Positions 48,301-59,570 of a stretch of 64,000 nt of DNA are shown here, one piece after another. The DNA is taken from positions 3,303,246 to 3,367,245 of the forward strand of contig BSBM01001444.1 of NCBI GenBank assembly GCA_027924585.1. Reading direction: 5' to 3'. The notes beneath the pieces are model-generated. The model had not been told where the DNA came from. It did not search any database and saw nothing but the letters and a program-made list of their open reading frames with translations. The position numbers and the translations under genes were made by a program. Source of the DNA: Larix kaempferi (taxonomy: Eukaryota > Streptophyta > Pinopsida > Pinales > Pinaceae). The number at the start of each line of letters is the position of its first letter. Positions within the stretch are counted from its first letter, which is position 1.

Positions 48301-50836
48301 TTCCATTCTTTCTTCTCCGCTGCTTCTTCATAGCTGGAAGGTTCTTTGTTCATAATGTCACAGAGTAAGGAAACATAACTGGTGTGTGATCTAGTCCTCT
48401 TCCTTTCTCTGTGTTCTTCTTCTAGGATGCCATACCTTTCTGCATCTTGAATGAGCTCTCTAGCCCATGTAGGTTTCCTCTTGTGAGAGTTCTTCTCACG
48501 GGGTGGATCTATAGATTCTTGCGGATCTTCAATTTCACGAACTGCTTCTAGAATTGCTTCATTCACGGTAGTATCTAGAAATCTAGTTACCTTTGGTTCT
48601 TCATGGTCATCAACAGGTGTCTTCCTCGATTTGATGTATGATGATTCTTCATCAAATGTTACATCCCTGCTGATGTCAATCTTCTTGAACCTTGGAAAGT
48701 ATATTCTGTAAGCCTTTGAGATTTCACTGTAACCCACAAAGATGCTCTTCTTTCTTGAAGGATCTAGCTTTGTCCTCTTTTCCTTTGGAATGTGTGTATA
48801 TACTGGACAACCAAATATTCTGAGATGGTTAACTTTTGGTTTCTTGCCAGAGAAGACTTCTTCTGGTGTCTTATTGTCAAGTATCTTGTGAGGTGTTCTA
48901 TTCTGCACATATACAGCTGTCCTAGCTGCTTTTGCCCATAAATGCATAGGTAGATCTTGGTCATGAAGCATTGCCTGTGCTGCTTCCATGATAGTTCTAT
49001 TCTTCCTTTATGCAACTCCATTTGGTTGTGGATTGTAGGGAGCAGTCAACTCCCTCTTAATCCCTGAATCACTGCATAGCTTCTTGAAATCACCTGAAGT
49101 AAATTCTCCACCATTGTCGGATCTGAAGGTCTTAATCTTCTTATCTATTTGATTTTCTATCAAGGCTTTGAATTCTTTGAACTTATCAAACACTTCATCT
49201 TTATTCTTCAAGAAATAAACCCAAGTCTTCCTAGAGAAATCATCAATGAAAGAAACATAGTATACATACCCACTCAGAGAACTGGATGATGACATTGGAC
49301 CACATACATCGGAGTGGATAATCTCTAAGATTCCTTTTGCTTTGCTTTCACTGCTTGGAAATGCCTTCTTTGTGTTCTTTCCTTTTGCACATCCTTTGCA
49401 AACACCTTCATGCTTTGACTGGATTTCAGGAATACCTTCTACAGCTTTGCTTTCTATTGGGAGTGCTCTATAGTGCACATGAGAAAACCTTCTATGCCAA
49501 AGTTCACTTGGCTCCATGGATTCATGTACCATGGCATGTTCAGGTTGTCCCTTCAATTTGTACAATCCTCCCTCTTTCTCTCCAATTACTACTGCATCAT
49601 CTATGGTCTTACCCTTTGGCCACATGAGTACTTGGCCATCCACAAATGTAACTCTCATTCCCTTTGCATCCAAAGATGATATGGAGAGAAGATTCTTCTT
49701 AAGTCCAGGTACATATAAAACATCTTGAATTTTTATAGACTTCCCAGAGTCTAGTTTGTAGGAGGCTTCACCACTTCCTTTTATGGGATATTGATAGTCA
49801 TCCTCAAGTTTCACCTTCTGAGGTGACTCATGTTCAGATAGGTTCATGAAAGATTCTTTAAACCCAGTCACATGTTTAGAAGCCCCACTATCAATAATCC
49901 AATCATTACATCCATGAGAGATAGTACATGTGAGAGCAGAGATTAGAACATATTCATCTTCACTAGATGAGTCATCACTTTCTGCTCTAGCCTTCTTCTT
50001 AGGAGGTTCATCATCCTCAGCAGCATGAGCATGATATCTCCTTTTGTTTCTCTTCTTTTTCTTGTTAAAGTTGTTGTTGTTTCCCTTTTTGTTCTTGGGA
50101 CAATCTGAGGCAAAGTGTCCTTTCTCATTGCAATTGAAGCATCTCAGATCTTTCTTCTCTTTTGGATGGTAGTGAGAAAATTTCTTGCGATGAGGTGGCT
50201 CTCTCTTGAGCTTGCCTTTCTTGGTGTGAGCTGTGAGAGCTTGATCTTCATTTCCCATCTTTTCTTCTCGGGCCACAAGTCTAGCTTCTTCCTGTGAGCA
50301 TTCTTCCCACAATCTACTGAAAGAGATTAATTTCTTTCTTGCATAGATTCCTTGGATGAAGGAGTCCCATGACCTAGGTAGGCCATTCAATGTGGTCATT
50401 ACAATTTCACCATTCTCCACTACTTCATCCATAGCTTCAAGTTGTTCCTTGATTTGAGAGACCTTGGAAAAGTAGGATTGAATGGTCTCTCCATTCTGAA
50501 GCTTTACCCCTTTCAATTGGTTTCGCAGAGTCATCTTCTGATTTATGTTCTTTCCTTCAAACAACTTGGTCAAGGAGTCAAACATCTGCTTAGTGTCTTT
50601 AGGGAAGACACATGAGGTATGAGATGTTCTTTGATAGAATCAACAATGATTCTCTTAGCCTTGACCAAGTTCTTCTTGTGTAAGGTCTTAGCCTCATCTC
50701 CCTGTGGGACAGGGACCTATTGACTTATGTAAGTGTCCAAATCATTTTCTTCTAGGATTAACCCAATCCTATACTTCCATGCTCGGAAGTTATCAGCTCC
50801 ATCAAGCTTATCCTCAATCTTGGTGTGGTGAGACAT
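48279..50836 (-). pseudogene. Copia-2 gag-protease-integrase
   Basis: gag starts at ATG 50,836 (MSHHTKIEDKLDGADNF). A TAG at 50,717 and a frameshift near 50,605 precede a 525-codon frame (50,585-49,008). That frame holds the CCHC knuckle CFNCNEKGHFASDC (residues 149-162), a Lys/Asp/Ser-rich linker, protease DSGA (232-235), the pre-integrase HHCC (LWHRRFSH to CKGC) and integrase Asp 426 and Asp 490. The next catalytic residue, Glu 526, is a TAA (49,008-49,010). The same frame resumes and runs to 48,279, through the integrase end (FGCPVYTHIPKEKRTKLDP, then KSIFVGYSE), ending at EWKDAC where the RT should begin. Confidence 0.93.
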
Positions 50837-51401
50837 TTTAAAGAGTAATTCAAATGGAAATAGAGAAGATTTAGGTCTTACCACTTGAATTGTTGAAAAA
50901 CTGGATATGGAGCTCGATTAGGGTTTGTTAGAGAAACCCTAAAAATTCAAAATGTGAATTTCAAAATTCTGAAAGGATAGAAAGATGTGCCTTGATGAGC
51001 TGATCAGCTTGATATACTCAACAATTGAAAACTGCAAAGTTTCACCCTTTAGAAATGCTTTTCAATCTCCCAGATTCACTGGGGAGGGAGGACCTTGAAT
51101 TAGGGTTTGAGTTTCCTGGAGCTTCACCCAACCAAAAAGTTCGATCCAAAGCTCTAAACTTCGATTTTTCCAAGGATCTTCCAGCTATGTCCTCAGATTT
51201 TAGAAATTTCTATTTTTGTGGAAACCCTAATTGTTAGGTCAAAAACTGAAACAACTCAGAATTGAATTCTGTCTCGACAAAAAGATGCGCCCTTGCTAGA
51301 AGAGTCAATCTATCTTTCTGCCTTTGATGAACTGTGAAGAGAAACCCAAATAATAAGAAGCCCTAGCTTCCGCAGCTGCATAGTGCCTTCTTCTTAGGTA
51401 A

Positions 51402-51413
51402 GCTCTGATACCA
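51402..51413 (-). promoter_or_regulatory. Copia-2 primer binding site
   Basis: TGGTATCAGAGC on the minus strand directly beside the 5' LTR: an exact copia site for the 3' end of initiator tRNA-Met. Confidence 0.93.
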
Positions 51414-52017
51414 TGTTAATTTTTCGATAATTTCATTCCATTATCATTCAGGATCGCTAAGAGAATAACATGTACAACATATCAACAACATATCAATTAT
51501 AAACACAATCATGCAAACACACAAGAGACACAGAGTTTCACCAGGGAAAACCAAGAAGGTGAAAAACCCCGCATTTTCCTCAGAGCTAGAATAAAACCAA
51601 GTACAAGATCACAAGGATCAAACCCAAAGAGATGTCTCTAGCAGATGCTCCTCCTCCTCCACAAGTGCGCCACTTTCTCTCTTCGCTATGCAAGCTTGAG
51701 AAGTGAGTGAATGAATAGAATGAGGGACACACCCCTCTTATTTATACTTGACTTGACCTGCCAATTGATTCACTAGGGTTGACTTGCTAGTCAAGTCTAA
51801 TAACCCACCCACATGACCTAATCAGGGCCGACCCCTCATTGGTGGTCTAAGAACCCATCAATACAAATGATGACACTTGTCAATACACATGATAACACTT
51901 CCAAATACAAATGACGACACTTCCAATCAGAGGAATAATACATCTCTATGGGATATACAATAAAGTACAAATGTAATACATAGAAGAATATCTTCTAAGG
52001 TTACAAATACATCAACA
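51414..52017 (-). repeat. Copia-2 LTR (5' LTR on minus strand)
   Basis: Begins TGTTAATTTTTCG and ends ACATCAACA. TATA box near 51,738-51,747 (minus). Differs from the other LTR by scattered substitutions and one short insertion near 51,480 (an extra acatatcaac). Confidence 0.92.
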
Positions 52018-52180
52018 AGAGCAAACATCAAGGAGAAAGGATCAGGGATCTGAAAGGTAAAGCATCTATCTACTCGATCTCTAATCAGATCTAGGAAAGT
52101 ATTCTATATTCTGTCCTATTTGTTCTAGACTTACATTAAGCTAGGAAGATCAGGCCTTGAGTCCGCTCTTGGTAGATTGT
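52018..52180 (+). repeat. LTR-X R/U5, right part
   Basis: Continues the LTR-X match after Copia-2: agcaaacatcaaggag, then gatctaggaaagta, attctgtcctatttgttct, and tccgctc--gtagattgtcc, matching the minus copy near 54,594-54,430. Confidence 0.75.
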
Positions 52181-52279
52181 CCGTCAAACATATGTATAGG
52201 ACCAATGGATCTGTTGGCGTTATTTTAGGCAAAGGAAGGTGCAAAGTGTGCAATAATACACCACCGAGTTTAGGAAGAT

Positions 52280-52403
52280 GGCTATCATGTTGGGTATCTT
52301 ACCCGATAACCCAAATGTACTCATCAAGTATTTGGGACGGTTACATAGTCACATACGGAGGCAGGTGATTTTCTTCAATCCCACCATAAGGAAGATAAAG
52401 GTA
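52280..52403 (+). pseudogene. gypsy gag capsid fragment
   Basis: About 40 codons open in frame read MLGILPDNPNVLIKYLGRLH then SHIRRQVIFFNPTIRK. The KYLGxLHSxIRxxVxxFNPT pattern is that of the C-terminal capsid of plant Ty3/gypsy gag. It lies about 100 bases after the LTR-X leader and is joined out of frame to a protease, so most of gag and the zinc knuckle have been lost between them. Confidence 0.55.
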
Positions 52404-52819
52404 TGAAAAAACTCTTCCACATCAAGATCCAAGTCAAGAAGACCAAGATTGATGATCTATTCGATTCTGGTTCATAGGAAAACCTCATAGCAAAGGATTG
52501 GGTAGGTAAGCTTGGATTGGAAGTACATGATCATTCCAGTCCCTACCCATTTGGATGGATAAATAACGATGTAGAACTCAGAGTCATGAAACATAACAAG
52601 ATCAAGTTCGGAATAAGTGCAGAGTACGTTGATGACGTCGAGGTAAACGTAGTACCCCTAGATGTTTGTGGTGTAGTGTTTGGAATCCCCTACATGTATA
52701 TGAGGGATGGGATATTCATGAGGAGAGGCAACCAACATTGCTTGATCAAGGATGAGAAATCCTTCAACATTAACATGCACAAAGGTAAATCAAAGATCTC
52801 TTGGGTAAGTGCTGATTGA
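52404..52819 (+). pseudogene. gypsy aspartic protease fragment
   Basis: The frame reads LFHIKIQVKKTKIDDLFDSG with the active-site DSG at about 52,463-52,471, then a TAG (52,475-52,477) where relatives have Gln. It continues for 100 open codons from 52,517, with HDHSSPYPFGWINNDVELRV, VVPLDVCGVVFGIPYMYMRD (flap/substrate-strand region) and IFMRRGNQHCLIKD, ending SWVSAD at 52,819. This matches the retropepsin-like module of gypsy polyproteins. No RT follows, so the element is truncated here. Confidence 0.75.
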
Positions 52820-54429
52820 GTGAAAAAATTGATCTCCATGGCTGATACGTGGAAGAACTACAATGCCCTCAGGATGCAGTGCAGGAAAATAACGACAACT
52901 GCCATGTTTTAAGACGTCGGAACACGTCTCTAACTTAACACACAAGTTACTAAAAATTTTAACCTAGTTCTACCGTTAATTTTATCTGGATGGTTAGGTG
53001 AATACATGAGGTGAGTACATAAACGTAAACATAATGCAAACCCTAACTACAAGAAAAATGCACTCTTTCTCTTGATGGAATCTATGTACGGGAAGGAGAG
53101 ATCTTTTTCCAATGGTCTCACAAATCATTAAATTTCAACAACACTCTCAATCTACCAAAAATGATAATGAAAGCACTCTTTTTGTTTTGCAAGCAAAACA
53201 TGGAAATCAACAACACATCAAATCCAAATCAAAGCACTTCTTTTTGTCTTTTTTAATTAAAATGAACCTAAATGATGAAAAAGGAGAATCTCTATCTAGA
53301 GCACACTAAGTTTTCAATTTTCACAATGATAACCTAAAAGCATGAAAACCAAAGATGCATATAACTCCTTCAAGCATGGAATCACTTTTGAAAAAATTGG
53401 ACTACACTTGGATTTTCCAAGAAAGTGAATGACTCATAATTCGAGAAAAATGCAAACGATTAATTCTCTTTCCAAACTTTCTGAATTCCAATGCATGAAA
53501 CAATTTTTACAACAATTCTCAAATGAGCTTGAAAACGGTAAAAATGAAGCACCTTTAATTTTTCCAATGATATGCCAAGACGAAACTTGATAACGATGAT
53601 GCTTTTAAGTGTAAATGGATGAAAAGAAAGACTACTTGCAGCACTCTAATCACTTGGAAATTCTCAAAGAAATGACAAGCACTCCAATGACCTAAAAACA
53701 CAAAAATCACTCGAAAAGATCAAATGCAAGCCAACCAAAGATAACTAATCTCAACAATAGTTTGGGAGCGGATATAGCATGCTGGATAGATCTAGTGAGG
53801 TGATCAGGAAGAACGAGATGGAGTGGATGACCGTGGGGGATTGAAATTTCCCACCACTTCAATTGAAATCACTTGATAAAAAAGACCCAAAGACCAACAC
53901 AAGCAAACCAAATGAAACACTGTTGAATAAAAGGACCTCTGCCTGGAAGATACAGTGCAGAGATGTCTACTGATCAATCCAAAAATCAAAATTTGGAGAA
54001 GAAGAGCCCAAGCCCTAAGCTTGAAAACTCGGCGCAGGCTGTGGTTAGGCACAGAGCGCCCAACGCAGGTTGCAAGAAGGGGAAAAGCGTCGGCGGCGTA
54101 GACTGTCAAATAGGCAAAAGCGTCGGTGGCGCAGTATCCTCAGAAGAAAAAAGTGCTCTGGATAAACATGCGCACTGGGTACACTACCCAGGTGCGTCGG
54201 GCGAATAAATCAGTGCAAACAAGGAAAAAATCCAAGCAATGATCAAGTAAATGGACTGAAAATGGTTTTGCAGACCTAGAGAAAGTCAACAAACTCCTAA
54301 AGGAAAGAAGCTGATGCTGAAAATAGGCTGAAGAGGCAAAGTAATGGCTCATTAAGAAAATCAAGAATAACACACTCAAACTTGAAATCAAAACAAATGT
54401 ATGTCCCCAGTACGATCGCCGGATTTGTT
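52820..54429. other. no gene recognised; leader-like sequence on the right
   Basis: 52,820-53,800 is AT-rich with no motif. 53,800-54,430 continues, on the minus strand, from the LTR-X copy at 54,430-54,966 and so may be that element's leader. It contains a GC-richer patch at 54,030-54,205 with a duplicated aaaagcgtcggcggcg/aaaagcgtcggtggcg block about 42 bp apart. Confidence 0.5.
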
Positions 54430-54966
54430 ATTGGACAATCTACTTGAGCGGACGCGAGCCAGATCTCCCTAGTTCAATGTGAATCTAGAACAAATAAGGA
54501 CAGAATACAAAGCTACTTTCTTAGATCTACTTAGATATCAAGTACTTAGACATCTTACCTTCGGATTGTAGATCTTCTTCCTCGTTGTTGCTCCAAGCTC
54601 TGCGGTCGTCAAATCCGTAACTGCAAGACATGTCAAAACATGTGGAAACAATACAAGCAGTAAAACATGTCTAAACAATAATTGATCTAAGTAAACAGTT
54701 AAGGAAGTAAACTACAAACATTACCAACACAATAACATTCGTGGAAAGAGTTCATATTACTGTAAAAAAGAGGGAAATACAATGTAGAGAGATGATTACA
54801 ACCTAAGCCTTAATGCTACAATCCTCCTCCAACAAGCCAAGCCAATGCCCCCAAAGGAAGTGTGAGTCTCCCAATAGATGGATAGGGATCCCCTAAGGTA
54901 ATTTCACCAGCATGTAAGTGCCATGGACTTCCTCCCCTTGGAATGGAGAGGGGCCTTGTATTTATA
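54430..54966 (-). repeat. LTR-X R/U5, uninterrupted copy
   Basis: On the minus strand it starts at TATA box TATAAATA (54,959-54,966) and runs to about 54,430, matching 45,171-45,555 plus 52,018-52,180 continuously. It supplies the empty-site reference (GGAGC at 54,594-54,590) for the Copia-2 insertion. No terminal CA/PBS pair could be fixed, so the LTR 3' end is uncertain. Confidence 0.75.
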
Positions 54967-55009
54967 GGACCAAGTGGATAGAGTAGGTTGAGGATCATGG
55001 AGAGAGGGC

Positions 55010-58000
55010 TAAGGGATCTGTTGTCACCTAACCTGTAGTTACCCCTATGGATGTATCCACTCATGGATGGAAATAGGGAAGGGAAAATCAAAGGTGCAAC
55101 CACGATCACCTCGACCTCCAATGGATTGGTTGTCACGCCAGTCGAGGCAACCTTCACTTTATGTTGTCTAGCCCAGACAACAAAGGGGGAGACCCGATCT
55201 ACTCCCGACAGGAGAGATCAAAACCAAGACACCAAATCAAGTTAATTCTAAATGAAGTAAGGTGTATGGTTCATCCTAGACCTTAGGGTGAAGTCACAAG
55301 ACAAGTGAGGGATTCAAAGAGTGTAGCTTTGGTTCATAGTTGATGTGGGAGTGACTTATAATATTTGAAATGAGATCTAGGATTAGAGTACTAGTTCAAT
55401 ATTGGAAAATCCACTGCCTTGGGAATCGTGTCCAATGCAGGGTAGTTTAAGGGTTAAATTGGGGATAACTAGTACAAGTGACAAGCTTGACCATGATACA
55501 TGATGGCATCAAGGGTTTAGTTCACCACACAAGATCAAACCACAAGTTAATCCAACAATCTAGGAAAGTCGAATTGACTTGGAGAGAAACCAATGCCTTG
55601 GGAATTGGGATAATGGAGTCAAAGTAGGGTTGACTTGTGGTTAAAGACTCCTATGGCATGAGACAAGTGGGCGATTAAGGTCTTGATGGATGAATAGGTC
55701 TAGATCTAGGTTTGACCAAAGTGGACCACAATCCCTTAAAATAAGGGATGCTATCCCCAAGGCAAGATTTGACAAGGTGACACACTAGACCTAGGTTTTG
55801 AATTATTCCCGTTCCAAATCCACTGAAATCTCAAGTACCCTTGTCCTAGAAGTGGACAAACTCCCTTCTCCCAGGTGGTGTGACTTTACCCAAGGAAGCC
55901 TAAAAGTGGGGTAAATGGGGTTAAGACAAGTCCGATGACATCCAAACTTTAGATCCGGGTAGGTTAGTCAAGTAGGAGTGTGGATCTATAATTTCACGGC
56001 AATCCGACGGCTAGATCTTACTAGATCTGAGTTTAAATATACCAAGTGGTCCAAAATGGGGATTAAATCCCTTAAAATGTGGAATAGGGCCCACAAGGTA
56101 TAAATCAGAAAAGTGACAATCTGGGGGTAGGTTATTTGATGTGTAGATTATGAATCAAGCGGGATCTCAACTACCCACCACCTAGATCTAGGCCAACTCA
56201 CCCTCACCAATAAGTGCGCCTTGCTTGGGAGAGCTAGTTTGGCTTGGGAAGAGGGTCAAACGGAAGCCAATCCTCACCAAACTATAGATCCGGGAATACG
56301 TGGATGCTATAGAGGTGGGTTTTCAATATTATGCCCAACCACCCACTAGATCTAAGTAGATCTGAGAAAATATAAAATGAGGGTTTTGAAATAATTAGGG
56401 TTTTATCAATTTATGAGCTATGTCAATGGATTGGATCAAGATAAGAGAAACAAACCTGTGGATCTTACCTGGGTAACCTTGTAGATGCCTTGATGATGAT
56501 GATCTATGCAAACCCGATCAATTTGAGAAGCTTTGAGGCAGTTCTCTATGCAATCGATTTAGTCCAAGAAGCCAATGCGCCCTCTCTCCTGCACAACAAA
56601 CGTCAACAATATCAGATTTGATGTAATCAAGAGATAAGAATAATGCCACAAGAGAAGTAACAGAAAGATAGCATAGATCACAATGATGCTAATGATAACC
56701 CTCTGATACAAGCAAATGCCAAGAAAGTCGATTTGAAGAAGCCTTGCAAAATCGCCCTTGTTGAACTCGCCCTCCTGTAGACAAACAATGATTTCCAGAA
56801 ATAGATAGATCTTACCACAAATTCCAAATGCTAGGTTGCAATAGACTTTCCAATCACCATCTAAGAACACCAGATGTAAAGGAGACCACAAGAATTTCCA
56901 CAAGAAAGTTTTTCTATACCAATAATCCAAGAGCCAAAGACCCCTTACAATGAGAAGCTCTCTCCTTTAAATAGGAAGGAGAGGCATCAAAATCCTAACC
57001 ACTTTTTGAATGAGTGGCTAAGATTAAAAGATACAAATGTCTAATCAATGGTTGAGATGAGCTCAACAATAAAATACATGGATCACTAATAAAATATTAT
57101 ATGAGTGGACAAAATCGCCCTAGAAGAGGGGAATCCCACCAAATCATGATGACAAAATATAATAAGGGGCTTATGGTGGGTCAAAGGGGTAATTTTATCC
57201 CTCCTTGGTCAATCCCCATAGCACAATAATCATAAAATAATCATCAATATACCAAATCGTGCCTCCATGGTCAAATCGTAGGCCTCAAAAAGACCTCAGA
57301 AATCATCAGAAAGTGCCATAAGTGATGGATGCAGGCCCCGATGAAGCTGAAACTGCTGGAGGAGGTGTGGAAGACCCCGATCTATCATCACTGATCATCC
57401 CATGCCATAACATTGCCTCGGTATCCCAAATCGATTTCCTCAATAGCCATTTCTACCAATCCTGAAATGCCTCGGGAAGCATGAAACTGCCCCAAACTGA
57501 CTCCTGGAGTGCCTGCGCTGTCAAGGTGAGGGCACCAGTGTGTCCGGGAGGGGGGTAATATGGTAAAAAAAAGTGGCTGGACCACCCCCTCCATCATCAG
57601 CGCCCTAGGTCAACCGGATAAAAATCACATCTGCTCTGACAGGGCCTCCGACAGACCAAAACTGCACTGGGATAGCCTACTGAGGCCCAATCATCACTTT
57701 AAGTGCCCGGAACTGAAAACAAACTGTCTCATCGGACTCAGAAGGTCCAAATCCATCCAAAATGTGTACTCATACACCATATGAGTCTCTGCATGATCAA
57801 AATATATATCCAATATACCGGAACAGGGCCAATAATAATAATCTGTAAATGATCAAATACTGCTGTAAACCAAGAATCATCATCATAACCCTGTAGCTGC
57901 TGCATAGAATCATCATGTATGTACACATAGACCATATATCATCTATCCATATCATCATAGGGTCCAACCATCTCATGTCCTATGGTTGACCTTGGTCAGA

Positions 58001-59570
58001 CTAGGCCTAACCAAGTCAGCATGACCCAATATAACTCAGACCATCATCATAAGCTGCTGCAAAGTGTCAAAGGTTAATGCATGCTCTACAACTTATTCAA
58101 ATAACAATTATAACACAAAGTAATCATTACTGGCGATCTAAATCCAAATATATAGTGTCATTAATTATTATTATTACTTAGACCAGACTTTCAAGATCAT
58201 ACTCACTTCATAGCTGTGATCAGTTTGTTAGTGAAGGGTGAAGGTTAAAATAACTGGCTAGGCCAAGGGATGACTTGACTGACTTAACTTTGTGACACTT
58301 TGGCAAGGGAAAGGGAATACACACCATAGTATATACTGAATGAGCAATAACACAGGGAATGGCGGTGTCTCACAAATGGATGAGTTGTTCAAAGAGGGTT
58401 TATTCACCTTTAACATATGCGCACAATCCATAATACAAATGAGGCCAGCAATCGTTTTGATATAACGTTTAAGTTCCATTGCTTTTGGGCCTGAAGTTTC
58501 CATAGCCTTGGTCTATGTGTGTTTATAAACACATTGCATAGATTTACATTTATTTTAGGCTTTCTATTGCAGGTGTGTTTTTAAGGCACTTGTTTACCTG
58601 AGCACTTCTAGGTGTGTCATGGACAGCTTGTTTACCTAGGTATTTATTTTTCCAAAAGATATAACATTTTATTTTCATGGCCATTTTCATTTGGCATGCC
58701 TTTCATTCATGTGTGTTTAGAAACACATTGCATGAATGGGCTTTTTATACAAGATATAGCATTTCATTTTCCAGATTTTGTATACATGGCAGCACTAAAA
58801 GTTTCAGGTTTAGCCAACACAACTTTAGTGACTAGGGGGAATTCCAAGGAACTCCAACTCACCATAGGTAAGTTTTGTCACCAACTCAGAGCCGAGACAC
58901 AATAAACATGGAAGCTCATCCAATACAGAGGCTACAGTGGGGAAAAGTCCTCCATGCCACTATTCAAGTAGTAAGTCAAGGTGATAAACTAAAAAGGTAG
59001 GCAATGGATGGATGAAGACAATGAATAATGGAGCCAACACTAGCAAGCCAAGGTATGGTGGAATGATCACCTCTATTCTCCCTAAGGAGGGTAAAACCAA
59101 TGAGTATGAATAGTGAACTTCTAAGTCTGAGTAGGGACAAATATAATATATATATAATAAAATCAACCAGGTCCACATATCTATATGATCGCCAGATCAT
59201 GATACTAAGTGCTAAGACATGCTATAAGAATAATTATAAAAGCAATATAACCATAACACAATGATATACCTGCTGAGTCATATACCTGAATGCTCATCAA
59301 CCTGTACCATCATATGTCCTCTGAAGTTGCTGCTGTAACTCTGGGCACTACTGACTGCTCTGTACCAATGGTATAATGGCTACATCGGTCATCTCTCTGA
59401 GTGTCCTGAGACTTAGTCATGGCATGGGGAATATACACTGTTGTCCACAATCTGATAGTGATCCAATGTAGATGCTCATCTCAGCATCTCAAATGTAAGG
59501 AAACTGGCTGAATAGTGTACTGGCATCAGAAAAATAATGTATGGTAGCCCGGCTACTATGTATGTGATAA
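55010..59570 (-). repeat. 4.6-kb unit, copy 1
   Basis: Lies upstream (minus strand) of the LTR-X TATA box. Matching landmarks in copy 2 keep the same order at offsets of about 4.56-4.67 kb: 55,020/59,630, 56,220/60,840, 57,580/62,250, 58,340/62,960 and 59,020/63,610. It contains a TATA-like box near 56,967 (minus TTTAAAGG), a roughly 330-bp internal repetition (near 55,700 and 56,030), and CAG-ended pyrimidine tracts near 56,590 and 56,775. Scattered agatcta words are frequent. It may be a very long U3 or the internal non-coding part of a long gypsy element. Confidence 0.75.
57388..57597 (-). other. small ORF shared by both 4.6-kb units (copy 1)
   Basis: A 69-codon frame starts MMEGVVQPLFFTILPPSR and contains EEIDLGY at residues 53-59. 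It aligns without gaps to residues 22-79 of the copy at 62,081-62,323 over 58 residues; the shared stretch PRALMMEGVVQPL extends upstream of the ATG. No known domain. Preservation may reflect a once-coding exon or plain sequence similarity. Confidence 0.4.

Larger units (their letters stand above)
45556..52017 (-). mobile_element. Copia-2: full-length but defective Ty1/copia element nested in LTR-X
   Basis: Two LTRs of about 593 and 604 bp, a perfect copia PBS and a single minus-strand gag-pol track. Domain order is gag, CCHC, protease, integrase, (RT core deleted), RT end, RNase H, then a 1.2-kb 3' non-coding stretch with tandem repeats. Flanks are ggatc (45,551-45,555) and agagc (52,018-52,022). 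The uninterrupted LTR-X copy reads GGAGC at this place (minus, 54,594-54,590), so each flank is one change away from an ancestral GGAGC duplication. Stops, a frameshift and the RT deletion make it non-autonomous. Confidence 0.93.

Noticed and set aside
49337-50297. Plus-strand ORFs across Copia-2 pol
   Set aside because: Shadows of the minus-strand gag-pol frame.
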